From: Bacteroidota bacterium
GTDB lineage: Bacteria; Bacteroidota; Bacteroidia; Cytophagales; Cyclobacteriaceae
NCBI GenBank assembly: GCA_022571715.1
Contig: JACZXH010000014.1
Coordinates: forward strand, 1-54,903
DNA length: 54,903 nucleotides
Direction: 5' to 3'
Part shown: positions 17,203 to 26,283 of the stretch, piece after piece
Position numbering within the stretch: position 1 is the first letter of the stretch
How the letters are laid out: each line of letters opens with the position of its first letter
Position numbers and translations under genes: made by a program
The notes under the pieces: generated by a model
What the model saw: only the letters and a program-made list of their open reading frames with translations
What the model was told of the DNA's origin: nothing
Databases searched by the model: none

Positions 17203-18376
17203 CCAACACTTCGAAACTATGGCCATCCGCACGCAGACGACACGGTCGCAATTCGGTGAACATGCTACCCCATTGTATCTCACTTCGAGTTTTGTGTTCC
17301 GGGATTCACAGCATGGTAGCGCCATGTTTGCCGGAGAAGAAGACGGGTATTTATATTCCAGGTTTTCTAATCCTACCTGCGATGAGTTTGTGGATAAGCT
17401 GTGCCTGATGGAAGGAGCCGAAACAGGCATAAGCACTGCTACTGGTATGGCCGCCGTATTTGTAACACTGGCTTCAGTACTGCAACAAGGCGATCATTTC
17501 ATAGCTTCCAGGTCTTTGTTCGGAAACACCCTCCATATTATTACCAATATTCTTCCTAAATGGGGTATTGAATATACCCTAGTAGATATTTCCGAACAGG
17601 ATGAATGGGAAAAAGTCGTAAAATCAAATACCCGGTTGCTGTTTATCGAAACCCCTTCCAATCCCGGGCTGGACTTAATCAACCTGGAAAAGGCAAATAA
17701 TTTATGTAAAAGCAAGGGGCTTCTTTTTTGTGTTGATAACTGTTTTGCCACCCCATATTTACAGAAACCAATAGATTTTGGGGCTGATATTGTCATTCAT
17801 TCCGCTACAAAATACCTGGATGGGCAAGGCCGTGTAATGGGTGGAGCCGTATTAGGCAAAGAAAATTGGATATCGAAAGCTTATGAATTTTTACGAAGGA
17901 CGGGTCCTAGCCTCTCACCTTTCAATGCCTGGGTTTTGTCAAAAAGTCTTGAAACACTGGCCGTGCGGATGGATAAGCACTGTGAAAATGCCCTTAAACT
18001 GGCAGAATTTCTCGAATTACATGAAGAAGTGGATTTTGTAACGTATCCGTTCCTTCCTGCTTTTAAACAATTCGATCTGGCCAAAAAACAGATGAAACAG
18101 GGGGGTGGTTTGGTTTCATGTGATTTTAAGGGAGGTCGTGATCGGGGAATGAAATTACTTGACGCCCTTCAAATGATCTCACTCACAGCCAATTTGGGTG
18201 ATACACGCACCATTGCCACGCACCCGTCATCGACAACACACTCAAAGCTGACAGATGCAGAGTTGGAAAAGGTGGGAATAACAAAAGGACTGATTCGCTT
18301 CTCAGTAGGGCTGGAACATATTGATGATATTATCAGGGATATTGACCTGGCCATAAATGCTAGTAAAAATGAGTGA
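17186..18376 (+). CDS. metZ: O-succinyl/O-acetylhomoserine sulfhydrylase (Cys/Met metabolism PLP enzyme)
   Basis: A 396-residue member of the Cys/Met PLP family. It shows TSSFVF, the YSRFSNPT substrate/PLP loop near residue 60, SGMA-like ATGMAAV near 90, ETPSNP near 155, VDNCFATPYLQ near 185, the PLP lysine in HSATKYLDG near 212, and SLGD-type NLGDTRTIATHPSSTTH near 340. Such enzymes join activated homoserine with sulfide (or with cysteine in cystathionine gamma-synthase) to make homocysteine. Pairing with MetX favours O-acetylhomoserine or O-succinylhomoserine plus sulfide. The gene overlaps both neighbours (OsmC by 17 bases, metX by 8) and is governed by the SAM-I riboswitch. Sulfhydrylase versus cystathionine synthase cannot be settled by eye. 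Confidence 0.85.
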   Translation: MKSKNNQHFETMAIRTQTTRSQFGEHATPLYLTSSFVFRDSQHGSAMFAGEEDGYLYSRFSNPTCDEFVDKLCLMEGAETGISTATGMAAVFVTLASVLQQGDHFIASRSLFGNTLHIITNILPKWGIEYTLVDISEQDEWEKVVKSNTRLLFIETPSNPGLDLINLEKANNLCKSKGLLFCVDNCFATPYLQKPIDFGADIVIHSATKYLDGQGRVMGGAVLGKENWISKAYEFLRRTGPSLSPFNAWVLSKSLETLAVRMDKHCENALKLAEFLELHEEVDFVTYPFLPAFKQFDLAKKQMKQGGGLVSCDFKGGRDRGMKLLDALQMISLTANLGDTRTIATHPSSTTHSKLTDAELEKVGITKGLIRFSVGLEHIDDIIRDIDLAINASKNE

Positions 18377-19715
18377 AATAATAATATACAACCATAACGA
18401 ACCTTTTTTACTGGAATCGGGAGAGAGCCTTGCGTATATTGATATTGCCTATAGTACCTCAGGAAAATTGAATGCGGCGCGAAATAATGTAGTGTGGATT
18501 TGTCATGCATTAACGGCTAATTCGGATGCCGAATCCTGGTGGCCGGGACTCGTAGGGCATGGATGTGTGATTGATCCGGATAAATATTTTATTGTATGTT
18601 CCAATGTACTGGGCTCCTGCTATGGGACCACCGGGCCGGTGAGTATAAATCCGACTACAAGTGAGCTCTACGGACTTGATTTTCCGCAATTTACAGTACG
18701 CGATGTCGTGAATGTACAATTACTGTTGGCTTCACATCTGAATATCAATACTGTTGAATTGCTTATGGGGGGCTCATTTGGTGGATCGCAGGCACTTGAG
18801 CTTGCGTTAAGTAAAAACTGGCAAATAGTACACCTGTTGCTGATTGCCACCGGTGCAAAAGAAACAGCCTGGGGCATTGCAATCCACGAAACACAACGGT
18901 TGGCCCTGACAGCGGATGCCACATTTACGGATACAAACGCGGATGCCGGGGCAAATGGGCTTAAGGCGGCAAGGGGAATAGGCTTACTTACGTACAGGAC
19001 GTTTGAGGCATATAATTCTAAACAAACCGACCACGATGGGAGAACTGATAATTTTAAAGCGGCCTCCTACATTCAGCATCAGGGTAAAAAACTAGTCAAA
19101 CGGTTTCATTCACATTGTTATTGGTATTTAACAAAATGCCTCGATACGCACCATGTTGGCAGAGGTCGCGGCGGACTTGAAAATGCGCTTTCGCAGCTTG
19201 ATATTCCTACAACAATTATTACCATGGAAGGAGATATGTTAATTCCGGAAAGTGAACAGAAATACTTAGCCAGGTATATCAGGGAATCGGTATATTATAA
19301 GATTCTCTCGTCCTACGGGCATGATGGCTTTCTGATAGAATCGAAGGCTATAGGAGATATAATTCAAAAGGAACTTACTAAAAACAAACATAAAATAATA
19401 AAAGAAATCACCGTAGCTGAGCTGAAAAACCTGATTGACAGCAAGGTAGACTTTCAATTGATTGATGTCAGGGAAGAATTTGAATGTGAAATTGCAACTA
19501 TTGGCGGAGAGCTGATTCCGCTGGGACAGATTGCAGATCAGGCATCAGTTATATCATCCGAAAAAAAAGTGGTTGTGTATTGCCGGAGTGGCCGGCGAAG
19601 CGCCGACGCGATTAAAAAACTACAGCAATTGAATGGTTTTGAAAATCTTTTTAATCTGAAAGGAGGGATGCTTGCCTGGGCTGATGAAATTGATCCTTCG
19701 ATAGAGATAAATTGA
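18369..19715 (+). CDS. metX: Homoserine O-acyltransferase MetX fused to a C-terminal rhodanese domain
   Basis: Residues 1-335 are MetX, an alpha/beta hydrolase-fold enzyme that acylates homoserine. Visible are CHALTA, CSNVLGSCYGTTGP, the nucleophile Ser136 in GGSFGGSQALE, Asp289 in EGDMLIP and His318 in YGHDGFLIE. Residues about 346-448 are a complete single rhodanese domain: LIDVREEFE, the active-site loop CRSGRRS with Cys405, and GGMLAWADEI. Ordinary MetX ends near residue 350-380, so this is a true extension in frame. ATG at 18369 overlaps the metZ stop as ATGAGTGA; a start four codons earlier (18357) is possible. The rhodanese part suggests sulfur-transfer chemistry tied to the sulfhydrylation step next door. 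The acyl donor (acetyl- or succinyl-CoA) is not settled. Confidence 0.87.
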   Translation: MSEIIIYNHNEPFLLESGESLAYIDIAYSTSGKLNAARNNVVWICHALTANSDAESWWPGLVGHGCVIDPDKYFIVCSNVLGSCYGTTGPVSINPTTSELYGLDFPQFTVRDVVNVQLLLASHLNINTVELLMGGSFGGSQALELALSKNWQIVHLLLIATGAKETAWGIAIHETQRLALTADATFTDTNADAGANGLKAARGIGLLTYRTFEAYNSKQTDHDGRTDNFKAASYIQHQGKKLVKRFHSHCYWYLTKCLDTHHVGRGRGGLENALSQLDIPTTIITMEGDMLIPESEQKYLARYIRESVYYKILSSYGHDGFLIESKAIGDIIQKELTKNKHKIIKEITVAELKNLIDSKVDFQLIDVREEFECEIATIGGELIPLGQIADQASVISSEKKVVVYCRSGRRSADAIKKLQQLNGFENLFNLKGGMLAWADEIDPSIEIN

Positions 19716-20221
19716 CCCTACAACATTGGTTAACTGCCGGTATAGGGTTTATTCATGCGGAGGATATTACGCTCATTTCGTCTTGAGAAATTAGTGTAAA
19801 TATTCAGCTTATATTTTATGCCATAGGAACAGGATATTCGATAAGAGGAACAGGAGGAGTAAACGAAATACTGTCCACCGGGTGTCTGCAGGTTCGTCTG
19901 ATGAGTAAATATCAGGTTTGGCTGAAATCTCAATCGACATTGGGCACTTGTGGCGACATACGTTCGACGAGAATTGAAAGAAAAAATCTATCGGGAGGCA
20001 ATGAAGGACTTAAACCAGTCAACATAATGATAAATCCGAGTGACAATAGGCAGTCATTGTTACATTTCTACAATTAATACTGGTCTGCTTTGCGGGTAGT
20101 ATAAGTTAAATATATGGAATTGATGCGATTGGTTCAAAATCCGATCAAATGACATGGCTGCCAGCGATGGCAACAAATCAATCCTATTTAGTCTTAGTCG
20201 GGCAAACTTGACTGTTTGTTT
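19716..20221. other. 506-bp gene-poor region between metX and the propeller gene
   Basis: No convincing gene. A weak stem ACCCTA/TAGGGT (19715-19720 with 19743-19748, followed by three T) could help end the met operon. AGGAACAGGA occurs twice about 23 bases apart near 19826-19860. A minus-strand open frame of about 67 codons (19730-19933) has no recognisable similarity. The stretch may be a decayed gene. Confidence 0.35.
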
Positions 20222-23200
20222 CTACTTGACAGGGGCTACATACATTACCTCATTTTCAGAAAATAGCTTGTTATATGTTTTTAAATCTACCTCAATGAGA
20301 TTTTCTACTGCTGATTTATGAGCCAACCACTCAGTTTTCAAGTCTTCGAACCTTTCTTTCTCTCCGCTTGTCAAAGGTGGTTCGCTACTATCAATGAGGC
20401 TCTTCAGATAGAGCATGTTTGCATCCAGTTTGTTCAGATAATTCACCACGTCCTGAAAAGTCTCTTGTTTGGGTTGTATTAACAAGTTTTCCAGGCTGTC
20501 TATGTTACTGATCATAGTTTTTCCGTAATCGATCAGCTCCTCAAGATTGGTTTCTTCTTCCTCTTCAGCATCTGTTTTAAGTGCATCGAATCGTTTATTG
20601 AAACCTGTAATCTGCATTTTTATACTTCGCAACTCAATCACAGAATTGTATAATTCAGTAATCATATCATCGAGTTCACGTACCAACTGGTTGTGTATGT
20701 AATAATCTCCGGTAGTGGCAGTAAACCTTGGGTCCTTAATTACCGTGAGGGATTGTTCGAGTACTTTATCGCCATATGTCAGGCGTACTTTGTAAGTTGC
20801 AGGTATCACTTTATATCCGGCGGTACCGCCAAAAGGGATAAGTTTTTCCGGTTTTTTCAGTTCACGAGTCCGGAGGTCCCAGCGTAGCGTATTCATGCCG
20901 GGCGTATACGATATGGTATCCTTGTTGTCTTTACTTTTCAAGGCAAACTGGCGGAGTACGTTTCCATCTAAATCAATGATTTTGATGTCAAATTCGGTTG
21001 AGTCTTCCTTTGATTCCGATTGCATCAGATATCTGATTTCTGCTCCGTTAAACGGATTCATACCCAGTCCGTTTTTATTCGCATTTTTATCTGCAAAACC
21101 ATCTGTTCGATAAACCTGCCTGGGTTCAAACAAGTGAATGCCGCTGGCAGCAATATCAGGTGATAACTGATGTAAAGGTGTGAGGTCATCAAGGATCCAA
21201 AATGCACGCCCCTGGGTAGCAGCTACAAGGTCATTGTGTGTTACTATCAGATCGGTAACGGGTACTACCGGCAGATTCAACTGAAAAGAAGACCAGCGTT
21301 CACCGCCATCGAACGAAATAAAAAGCCCCCTTTCGGTACCGGCGTACAATAGATCTTTTCTTTTCGGGTCTTCACGTATTACCCTCAGATAGTGAAATGG
21401 TGGAATTCCATTGGTTTTTAATTGCCAGGTTTTACCATGATCAGTTGTTTTATAAATGTAAGGTTTAAAATCGCCAAATTTGTATGCTGTTACTGCCAGA
21501 TAAACTGTACCGGTTTTATGGGGTGATATTTCAATGGAATTAACTATGGCTTCCGGCATTCCCGGGGGCGTCACATTTTGCCAGTTTTTTCCGCCATCCC
21601 TGGTAAGATGCACCAGGCCGTCGTCGCTTCCTGTCCATAGTTCACCTGCATCAAAGGGGCTTTCTGCGAGATACATAATGGTACCATAAACTTCACCACC
21701 CGCAGCCTCGTTGGTAATCGGGCTGCCGCCTAGTCCCTGGCGTGTCGTGTCATTACGGGTAAGATCAGGGCTGATTTCATCCCAACTAATACCCCGGTTC
21801 AATGTGCGGAGCACTTTGTTGCCAGCGTGGTAGATCACACTTTTATCGTGTTGCGACATAATGATCGGGGCATTCCAGTTGAACCTATAACGAACTTCCC
21901 TGCTACTGCTACCCAGACCAAGAAACGGATAGGCCATAATGTTCTTCACTTTCCGGGTCGATCGTTGCCATTCCTGGATGATACCCTGGTAACAACCAGC
22001 ATATACATATTCCGGGTTATCGGGATCAAAAGCAGGGAAAGCGCTTTCACAACCTCCTATTCCTGCAATCCAATCTGTACGCCGGATACCTCTACCGAAA
22101 GTTCTGTACGGGATTGTCAGTGCCGAATTGTCCTGCTGGCCGCCGTAAACCCAATAGGGAAATTGGTTGTCGGTATTTACTCTGTAAAGCTGTGCGGTAG
22201 GCTGATTGTCCTGGGCTGTCCAGGTTATGCCTCCGTTGAAGGAAATATTGGCCCCACCATCATTTGCGTTGATCATAATGTCCGGATTTACCGGGTTGAT
22301 CCATAGATCGTGGTTATCGCCATGAGGTACGGGAACCTGTGCAAATGTTTTACCTCCGTCAATGGATTTCATAAAAGGCGCATTTAATACATACACCTTA
22401 TTCTCATCTTCGGGATCAGCAAATACGTGCATGTAATACCAGGAACGCGCTCTTAATATTCGTTTGTCATTGATCATTTTCCATGTTTTACCACCATTAT
22501 CAGACTTGTAGAGTCCTCCTTTTTCCGATTCAATGATCGCCCAGATTTTCTGAGGGTTGGCCTTCGATACAGATATACCGATTTTACCCATGAGAACTTC
22601 GGGTAATCCTTTGGTTAGCTTTTCCCAGGTATCGCCACTGTCTCTCGATTTATAAATGCCACTTCCTTCCCCGCCGCTATAAATCTGCCATGGAGTACGC
22701 TGGTGTTCCCAGAATGCAGCATACAGGATTCGTGGGTTGGTCATATCCATACTGAGGTCGCTTACCCCGGCTTTGTCGCTTACATGTAAGATCAGTTTCC
22801 ATGTCTTTCCTCCATCTGTGGAGCGATAGATTCCTCGTTCGGGATTGGGATTATACGGGTTTCCCTGGGCTGCTACATACACCAGGTCAGGATTATGCGG
22901 ATGAATCCTTATTTTGCTGATATGTAACGTAGCTTCCAAGCCCATATGCTGCCAGGTTTCTCCACTATCGGTGCTTTTATAAACACCGTCTCCCGAAGAA
23001 GTCATTACGCCACGAACAGGCGCTTCACCCATACCCACATAAATTACATTAGGATCAGATTCTGCAACAGCTATGGCGCCTACAGATCCTGTCTTAAAAA
23101 ATCCGTCAGAGATATTTGTCCAGATTTTTCCTGCATTAATGGTTTTCCATACTCCACCGCCTGTTGAGCCAAAATAGTAGATAAGCGGTCTGGATGTAAC

Positions 23201-23398
23201 ACCTGCGACGGCCGTCGAGCGCCCACCCCGAAAAGGTCCGATGTTCCTCCATTTAAGATCCTTATAAAGGCTTTCATCGAATGTCAGCGTAGTACTTTGG
23301 TTTTTTATATTTTCTTTTTTTCGTTTTTGAGAATAAGATGCGCTACTAAGCAACAGGAATAAAATGGAAATAGAAATATACAGTTGCAGGTTCTTCAT
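20222..23398 (-). CDS. Secreted sortilin/VPS10-like Asp-box (BNR) propeller protein
   Basis: A 1058-residue exported protein. A hydrophobic signal peptide (about 5-23, ending SSASYSQ) is followed by a basic stretch. The bulk (35-760) holds at least ten Asp-box motifs of the form S/T-x-D-x-G-x-T-W, for example [40 protein letters not shown] and TTDHGKTW, indicating one or two large beta-propellers as in sortilin-like or exo-glycosidase proteins. The last 300 residues contain a beta-sandwich-like part and a helical, acidic region. No type IX secretion C-terminal domain is visible. Related proteins are often annotated as glycosyl hydrolases, but I see no catalytic glycosidase residues, so the enzymatic role is unproven. 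The gene is monocistronic. Confidence 0.85.
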   Translation of the reverse strand: MKNLQLYISISILFLLLSSASYSQKRKKENIKNQSTTLTFDESLYKDLKWRNIGPFRGGRSTAVAGVTSRPLIYYFGSTGGGVWKTINAGKIWTNISDGFFKTGSVGAIAVAESDPNVIYVGMGEAPVRGVMTSSGDGVYKSTDSGETWQHMGLEATLHISKIRIHPHNPDLVYVAAQGNPYNPNPERGIYRSTDGGKTWKLILHVSDKAGVSDLSMDMTNPRILYAAFWEHQRTPWQIYSGGEGSGIYKSRDSGDTWEKLTKGLPEVLMGKIGISVSKANPQKIWAIIESEKGGLYKSDNGGKTWKMINDKRILRARSWYYMHVFADPEDENKVYVLNAPFMKSIDGGKTFAQVPVPHGDNHDLWINPVNPDIMINANDGGANISFNGGITWTAQDNQPTAQLYRVNTDNQFPYWVYGGQQDNSALTIPYRTFGRGIRRTDWIAGIGGCESAFPAFDPDNPEYVYAGCYQGIIQEWQRSTRKVKNIMAYPFLGLGSSSREVRYRFNWNAPIIMSQHDKSVIYHAGNKVLRTLNRGISWDEISPDLTRNDTTRQGLGGSPITNEAAGGEVYGTIMYLAESPFDAGELWTGSDDGLVHLTRDGGKNWQNVTPPGMPEAIVNSIEISPHKTGTVYLAVTAYKFGDFKPYIYKTTDHGKTWQLKTNGIPPFHYLRVIREDPKRKDLLYAGTERGLFISFDGGERWSSFQLNLPVVPVTDLIVTHNDLVAATQGRAFWILDDLTPLHQLSPDIAASGIHLFEPRQVYRTDGFADKNANKNGLGMNPFNGAEIRYLMQSESKEDSTEFDIKIIDLDGNVLRQFALKSKDNKDTISYTPGMNTLRWDLRTRELKKPEKLIPFGGTAGYKVIPATYKVRLTYGDKVLEQSLTVIKDPRFTATTGDYYIHNQLVRELDDMITELYNSVIELRSIKMQITGFNKRFDALKTDAEEEEETNLEELIDYGKTMISNIDSLENLLIQPKQETFQDVVNYLNKLDANMLYLKSLIDSSEPPLTSGEKERFEDLKTEWLAHKSAVENLIEVDLKTYNKLFSENEVMYVAPVK

Positions 23399-23541
23399 AA
23401 CAGTGAGATTTTGGATTTTCGAAAGGTTGAATTTAGAACCTTAAATTGAAAATGCAAGAAAATTATTTTTGTGGACAGGTTGCAACCGTTTATAATTGCA
23501 CTTAATTAAGATTACAGTATTTGCGAAATCGAAATTTTAAC

Positions 23542-24468
23542 ATGAAAATGAGATACACTTTATTAGTGATTTTTTTACTCATCATTATTTCATTCTATTT
23601 TTTTCAGACACCTGAAAAGGAATTCGAAGAAATTTATCCGTATGAAGATTCTGTACTCACCTCGTTGTTGTCATTCAGAAAAGTCAAATTGAAAAAAATT
23701 GAAAACAATGGCAATACCTGGGAATATTATTATTCTGATAATGGAGGTAAAGAAGAAACGATATTGTTTATTCACGGAACGGGGGGTGCTTATGATATTT
23801 GGTGGCAACAAATTGAGAGTCTGAAAGATAAGTACAATATAATAAGCATCACACTGCCTCCTGTAAATACGTTAAGAGCCGCTGCTGAGGGTTTGGTTGA
23901 GGTTTTGGATTATGAAAAGATAGCTCAAACACATGTTGTTGGCACGTCTATGGGAGGATATATTGCACAATACCTGATGTATCATTATCCCAGTCGCATT
24001 AGCAAAGCGGTTCTGGGAAACACATTCCCTCCAAATGATATTTATAAAAAAGAAAATAAAAACCTGCGAATAATTATGCCACTTATCCCTGAGTGGGTGA
24101 TTATGTATCTTTTCCGGGAAAATGTATCGGAAAAGATCATACCTGCCTCTGAAAATTCAAAGTTGGTTGAAAGTTATCTGCATGAGCAGTATTATGGATA
24201 TATGAGTAAGAAACAGATTATTGGACGATTCGACATTGTGCTGGAATATTTTGAATTAAAGCAAAATCCGGAGACGGAGACGAAGATGATACCAAAATTA
24301 ATTATTGAATCCGATAATGACCCTCTTATAAATGAAGTCCTCAGGGAAAAAATAAAAATACTATACCCTGAAGCTGAAGTATTTGTATTCCATGAAAAAG
24401 GGCATTTCCCGTATTTAAACCAAGCTCAGAAATATGCACAAGTACTTGATTTATTTTTCAGAAAATAA
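23542..24468 (+). CDS. Membrane-anchored alpha/beta hydrolase
   Basis: An alpha/beta-hydrolase-fold protein of 308 residues with one N-terminal helix (about 5-22) that anchors it or serves as a signal. ATG at 23542 is preferred; an open frame back to TTG at 23521 would add only a polar leader. The oxyanion motif FIHGTGG is near residue 83, the nucleophile Ser in GTSMGG near 140, the acid in IESDNDPL near 262 and the catalytic His in EKGHFPYL near 289. This is the fold of esterases, lipases and C-C hydrolases; the substrate is unknown. A strong terminator follows at 24576. TATTTTTG at 23464-23471 is a possible -7 element. Confidence 0.83.
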   Translation: MKMRYTLLVIFLLIIISFYFFQTPEKEFEEIYPYEDSVLTSLLSFRKVKLKKIENNGNTWEYYYSDNGGKEETILFIHGTGGAYDIWWQQIESLKDKYNIISITLPPVNTLRAAAEGLVEVLDYEKIAQTHVVGTSMGGYIAQYLMYHYPSRISKAVLGNTFPPNDIYKKENKNLRIIMPLIPEWVIMYLFRENVSEKIIPASENSKLVESYLHEQYYGYMSKKQIIGRFDIVLEYFELKQNPETETKMIPKLIIESDNDPLINEVLREKIKILYPEAEVFVFHEKGHFPYLNQAQKYAQVLDLFFRK

Positions 24469-24575
24469 ATTTGATAGAAAATTTTATTTGGAATTTAAAA
24501 TTATTGTGCTAAATTGCCAATGCTGAAAAGCAAAAACACCTAATTAGTCCTATTTATTTTGAGTTTTTGACCTTG

Positions 24576-24608
24576 AGGCGCCTTTTTGACCGAAGGCGCC
24601 TTATTTTA
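24576..24608 (+). terminator. Rho-independent terminator after the alpha/beta hydrolase gene
   Basis: AGGCGCCTT and AAGGCGCCT form a perfect 9-bp GC-rich stem with an 8-base loop, followed by TATTTTATA. The next gene converges on it, but the minus-strand side lacks an immediate T-run, so it mainly serves the plus strand. Confidence 0.8.
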
Positions 24609-24632
24609 TAATATGACCAGTATCAGATAGAT

Positions 24633-25439
24633 TTACTTAATAATTTCATAAATCTTGAGAGAATGATCAGATATGAGATATACCTTATCGCCATTTACCA
24701 ACGCAAAATTAAATTTTCCTTTAGAAGGTAAAGGTATTCCGGTTAAAGCTCCATTGTACAGATTCATAAAAGTCAGATATCCGTCTTTCATATAATACAT
24801 TCTGTCGCCGGAAAAATTGAAATATTCAATTCCTTTTACCGGAATTTTCTTTTTATAATTTCCGATGTTATCAAACATAAACAACCCCAGTTGTGGATCA
24901 CTGACAAAAAGAAAATTCTGATATTCTTTCATGAAACTGATATTAAAGTTGTCCGTATCGATGATCAAATCGAGAGGCGTTTCTATTTCTAGAATGTTTG
25001 TAAGAATGTTATATTTTTTGAGACTGAAGTCGGTCTGATCAAGTAGCCACAGGTTATTGTCGGTGCTAATGGTGGCCAGCGCAGCAAACCCAATTGGGGC
25101 TGGATTAAAAGAATAATGCGGTGAAGAACGAAAATACCGGTCAAGGAGTATATATTCTTGTAAGTCCTGGTAAAACACAAATATCCTTAATCCCGATCCG
25201 GCTTCAATAAGCGAGATTGCAGCATTTTTTCTCGGAGAAAAAGCCATTAGTGAATCTCCCATACTGCTGTATTTATATATCAGGCCTTTATCGGATACAA
25301 GATAAATATTGCCGTTAATGTCAACCGACACATTTTCAATTTTCGCATGAAGCTCTATATCATATACAAAGTCCATCTCCTGAGAATATGCAGAAGACAT
25401 GGCCAGAATCAGGTTAAGCGCAAAAAAAATCCGTATCAT
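24633..25439 (-). CDS. Hypothetical exported protein, beta-propeller-like
   Basis: A 268-residue protein with a signal peptide (about 1-20, ending SSAYSQ). The mature part is a run of beta-strand-like repeats: NGNIYLVSDKGLIYKYSS, TDNNLWLLDQTDFSLKKYN, FLFVSDPQLGLFMFDN and GDKVYLISDHSLKIYEI. These look like degenerate WD/NHL propeller blades, about six in all. No catalytic residues are visible, and I do not recognise a named family. Its ATG overlaps the lpxH-like stop by four bases (ATGA), so it is translated from the same message. The link to lipid A synthesis may be only positional. Similar small propeller proteins beside housekeeping genes are seen in Cytophagales. Confidence 0.75.
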   Translation of the reverse strand: MIRIFFALNLILAMSSAYSQEMDFVYDIELHAKIENVSVDINGNIYLVSDKGLIYKYSSMGDSLMAFSPRKNAAISLIEAGSGLRIFVFYQDLQEYILLDRYFRSSPHYSFNPAPIGFAALATISTDNNLWLLDQTDFSLKKYNILTNILEIETPLDLIIDTDNFNISFMKEYQNFLFVSDPQLGLFMFDNIGNYKKKIPVKGIEYFNFSGDRMYYMKDGYLTFMNLYNGALTGIPLPSKGKFNFALVNGDKVYLISDHSLKIYEIIK

Positions 25440-26209
25440 CGGAGGGCATCAAATTTAATAAGGCTTACATGATGGCCATCAAATTCAGCGTAATATGAGT
25501 TGGTAACCCATTCACCCAAATTAATGTAGGTACTCGACTCATTAATTTTTATTTCTAGTGGGATATGGCGGTGTCCAAAAATGTAGTAATCAAAATGTTC
25601 CTTTTCTTCATTCTTTCTACAGAAGTCTAATAAAAAATCGTTATCAAGTTCAAATGTGTCGGTTCCTTCATTGCTGATCCGGCTTTTGCCTGACCAGTAT
25701 TTTGCCAGTCCGATTCCAAGATTTGGATGAATTCGAGCAAATGCCCATTGACATACCTTGCTGCCGAATATTTTCTTTAGAATTTTGTAAGTTATATCGC
25801 TGGGTCCGAGCCCGTCGCCGTGCCCTACTAAAAGTTTTATTCCATTGATCTCCAACTTCATGGGTTCTCTATAGATATTAATATTGAGTTCTTTCGGGAA
25901 ATAATCATACATCCACATATCGTGATTACCTGTAAAAAAAATAACCGTAGTACCGGAATCAGTGATTTCGGCAATTTTGCCCTGGAGCCTAACAAAACCT
26001 TTGGGAATTGCATTTTTATATTCGAACCAGAAATCAAAGATATCACCAGCTAGTATAATGGCTTCGGCTTCTTCTTTTATATGATCAAGCCATGCCACTA
26101 CCTTCTTCTCTGTGCGCATGCTGCTTTTTCCGTCCGGAGCGCCCAGATGGAAATCAGATGCGAAAAACAACTTCTTGTTATCCGGGAGCACTTTTAGGTT
26201 ATCCAGCAT
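25436..26209 (-). CDS. lpxH: UDP-2,3-diacylglucosamine diphosphatase (LpxH-type)
   Basis: A calcineurin-like metallophosphoesterase of 257 residues. The metal-binding motifs are in order: ASDFHLG (D-x-H) near residue 19, LAGDIFDFW (G-D-x-x-D) near 57, FTGNHDMW (G-N-H-D) near 95, VGHGDGLG near 130 and GHRHIP (G-H-x-H) near 215. LpxH cleaves UDP-2,3-diacylglucosamine to lipid X and UMP at the cytoplasmic face of the inner membrane in lipid A synthesis. The FDFWFEY signature favours LpxH over general phosphoesterases. It lies 74 bases downstream of ftsH but is separated by a terminator, so it probably has its own promoter, and it is coupled to the hypothetical propeller gene. Confidence 0.87.
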   Translation of the reverse strand: MLDNLKVLPDNKKLFFASDFHLGAPDGKSSMRTEKKVVAWLDHIKEEAEAIILAGDIFDFWFEYKNAIPKGFVRLQGKIAEITDSGTTVIFFTGNHDMWMYDYFPKELNINIYREPMKLEINGIKLLVGHGDGLGPSDITYKILKKIFGSKVCQWAFARIHPNLGIGLAKYWSGKSRISNEGTDTFELDNDFLLDFCRKNEEKEHFDYYIFGHRHIPLEIKINESSTYINLGEWVTNSYYAEFDGHHVSLIKFDALR

Positions 26210-26224
26210 AAAATAAATTTTGAA

Positions 26225-26256
26225 ATAAAAGATCAGATACCCAGGAGTATCTGATC
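26225..26256 (-). terminator. Rho-independent terminator after ftsH
   Basis: On the minus strand GATCAGATAC and GTATCTGATC form a perfect 10-bp stem with a 6-base loop, followed by TTTTATTT. It lies between the ftsH stop and the lpxH start, and so separates the two units. Confidence 0.75.
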
Positions 26257-26283
26257 AGGAATAAGCCAAAAATGATAATAGTA

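Noticed and set aside
21827-22306. 159-codon plus-strand frame inside the propeller gene
   Set aside because: Antisense of the Asp-box repeats; no independent support.
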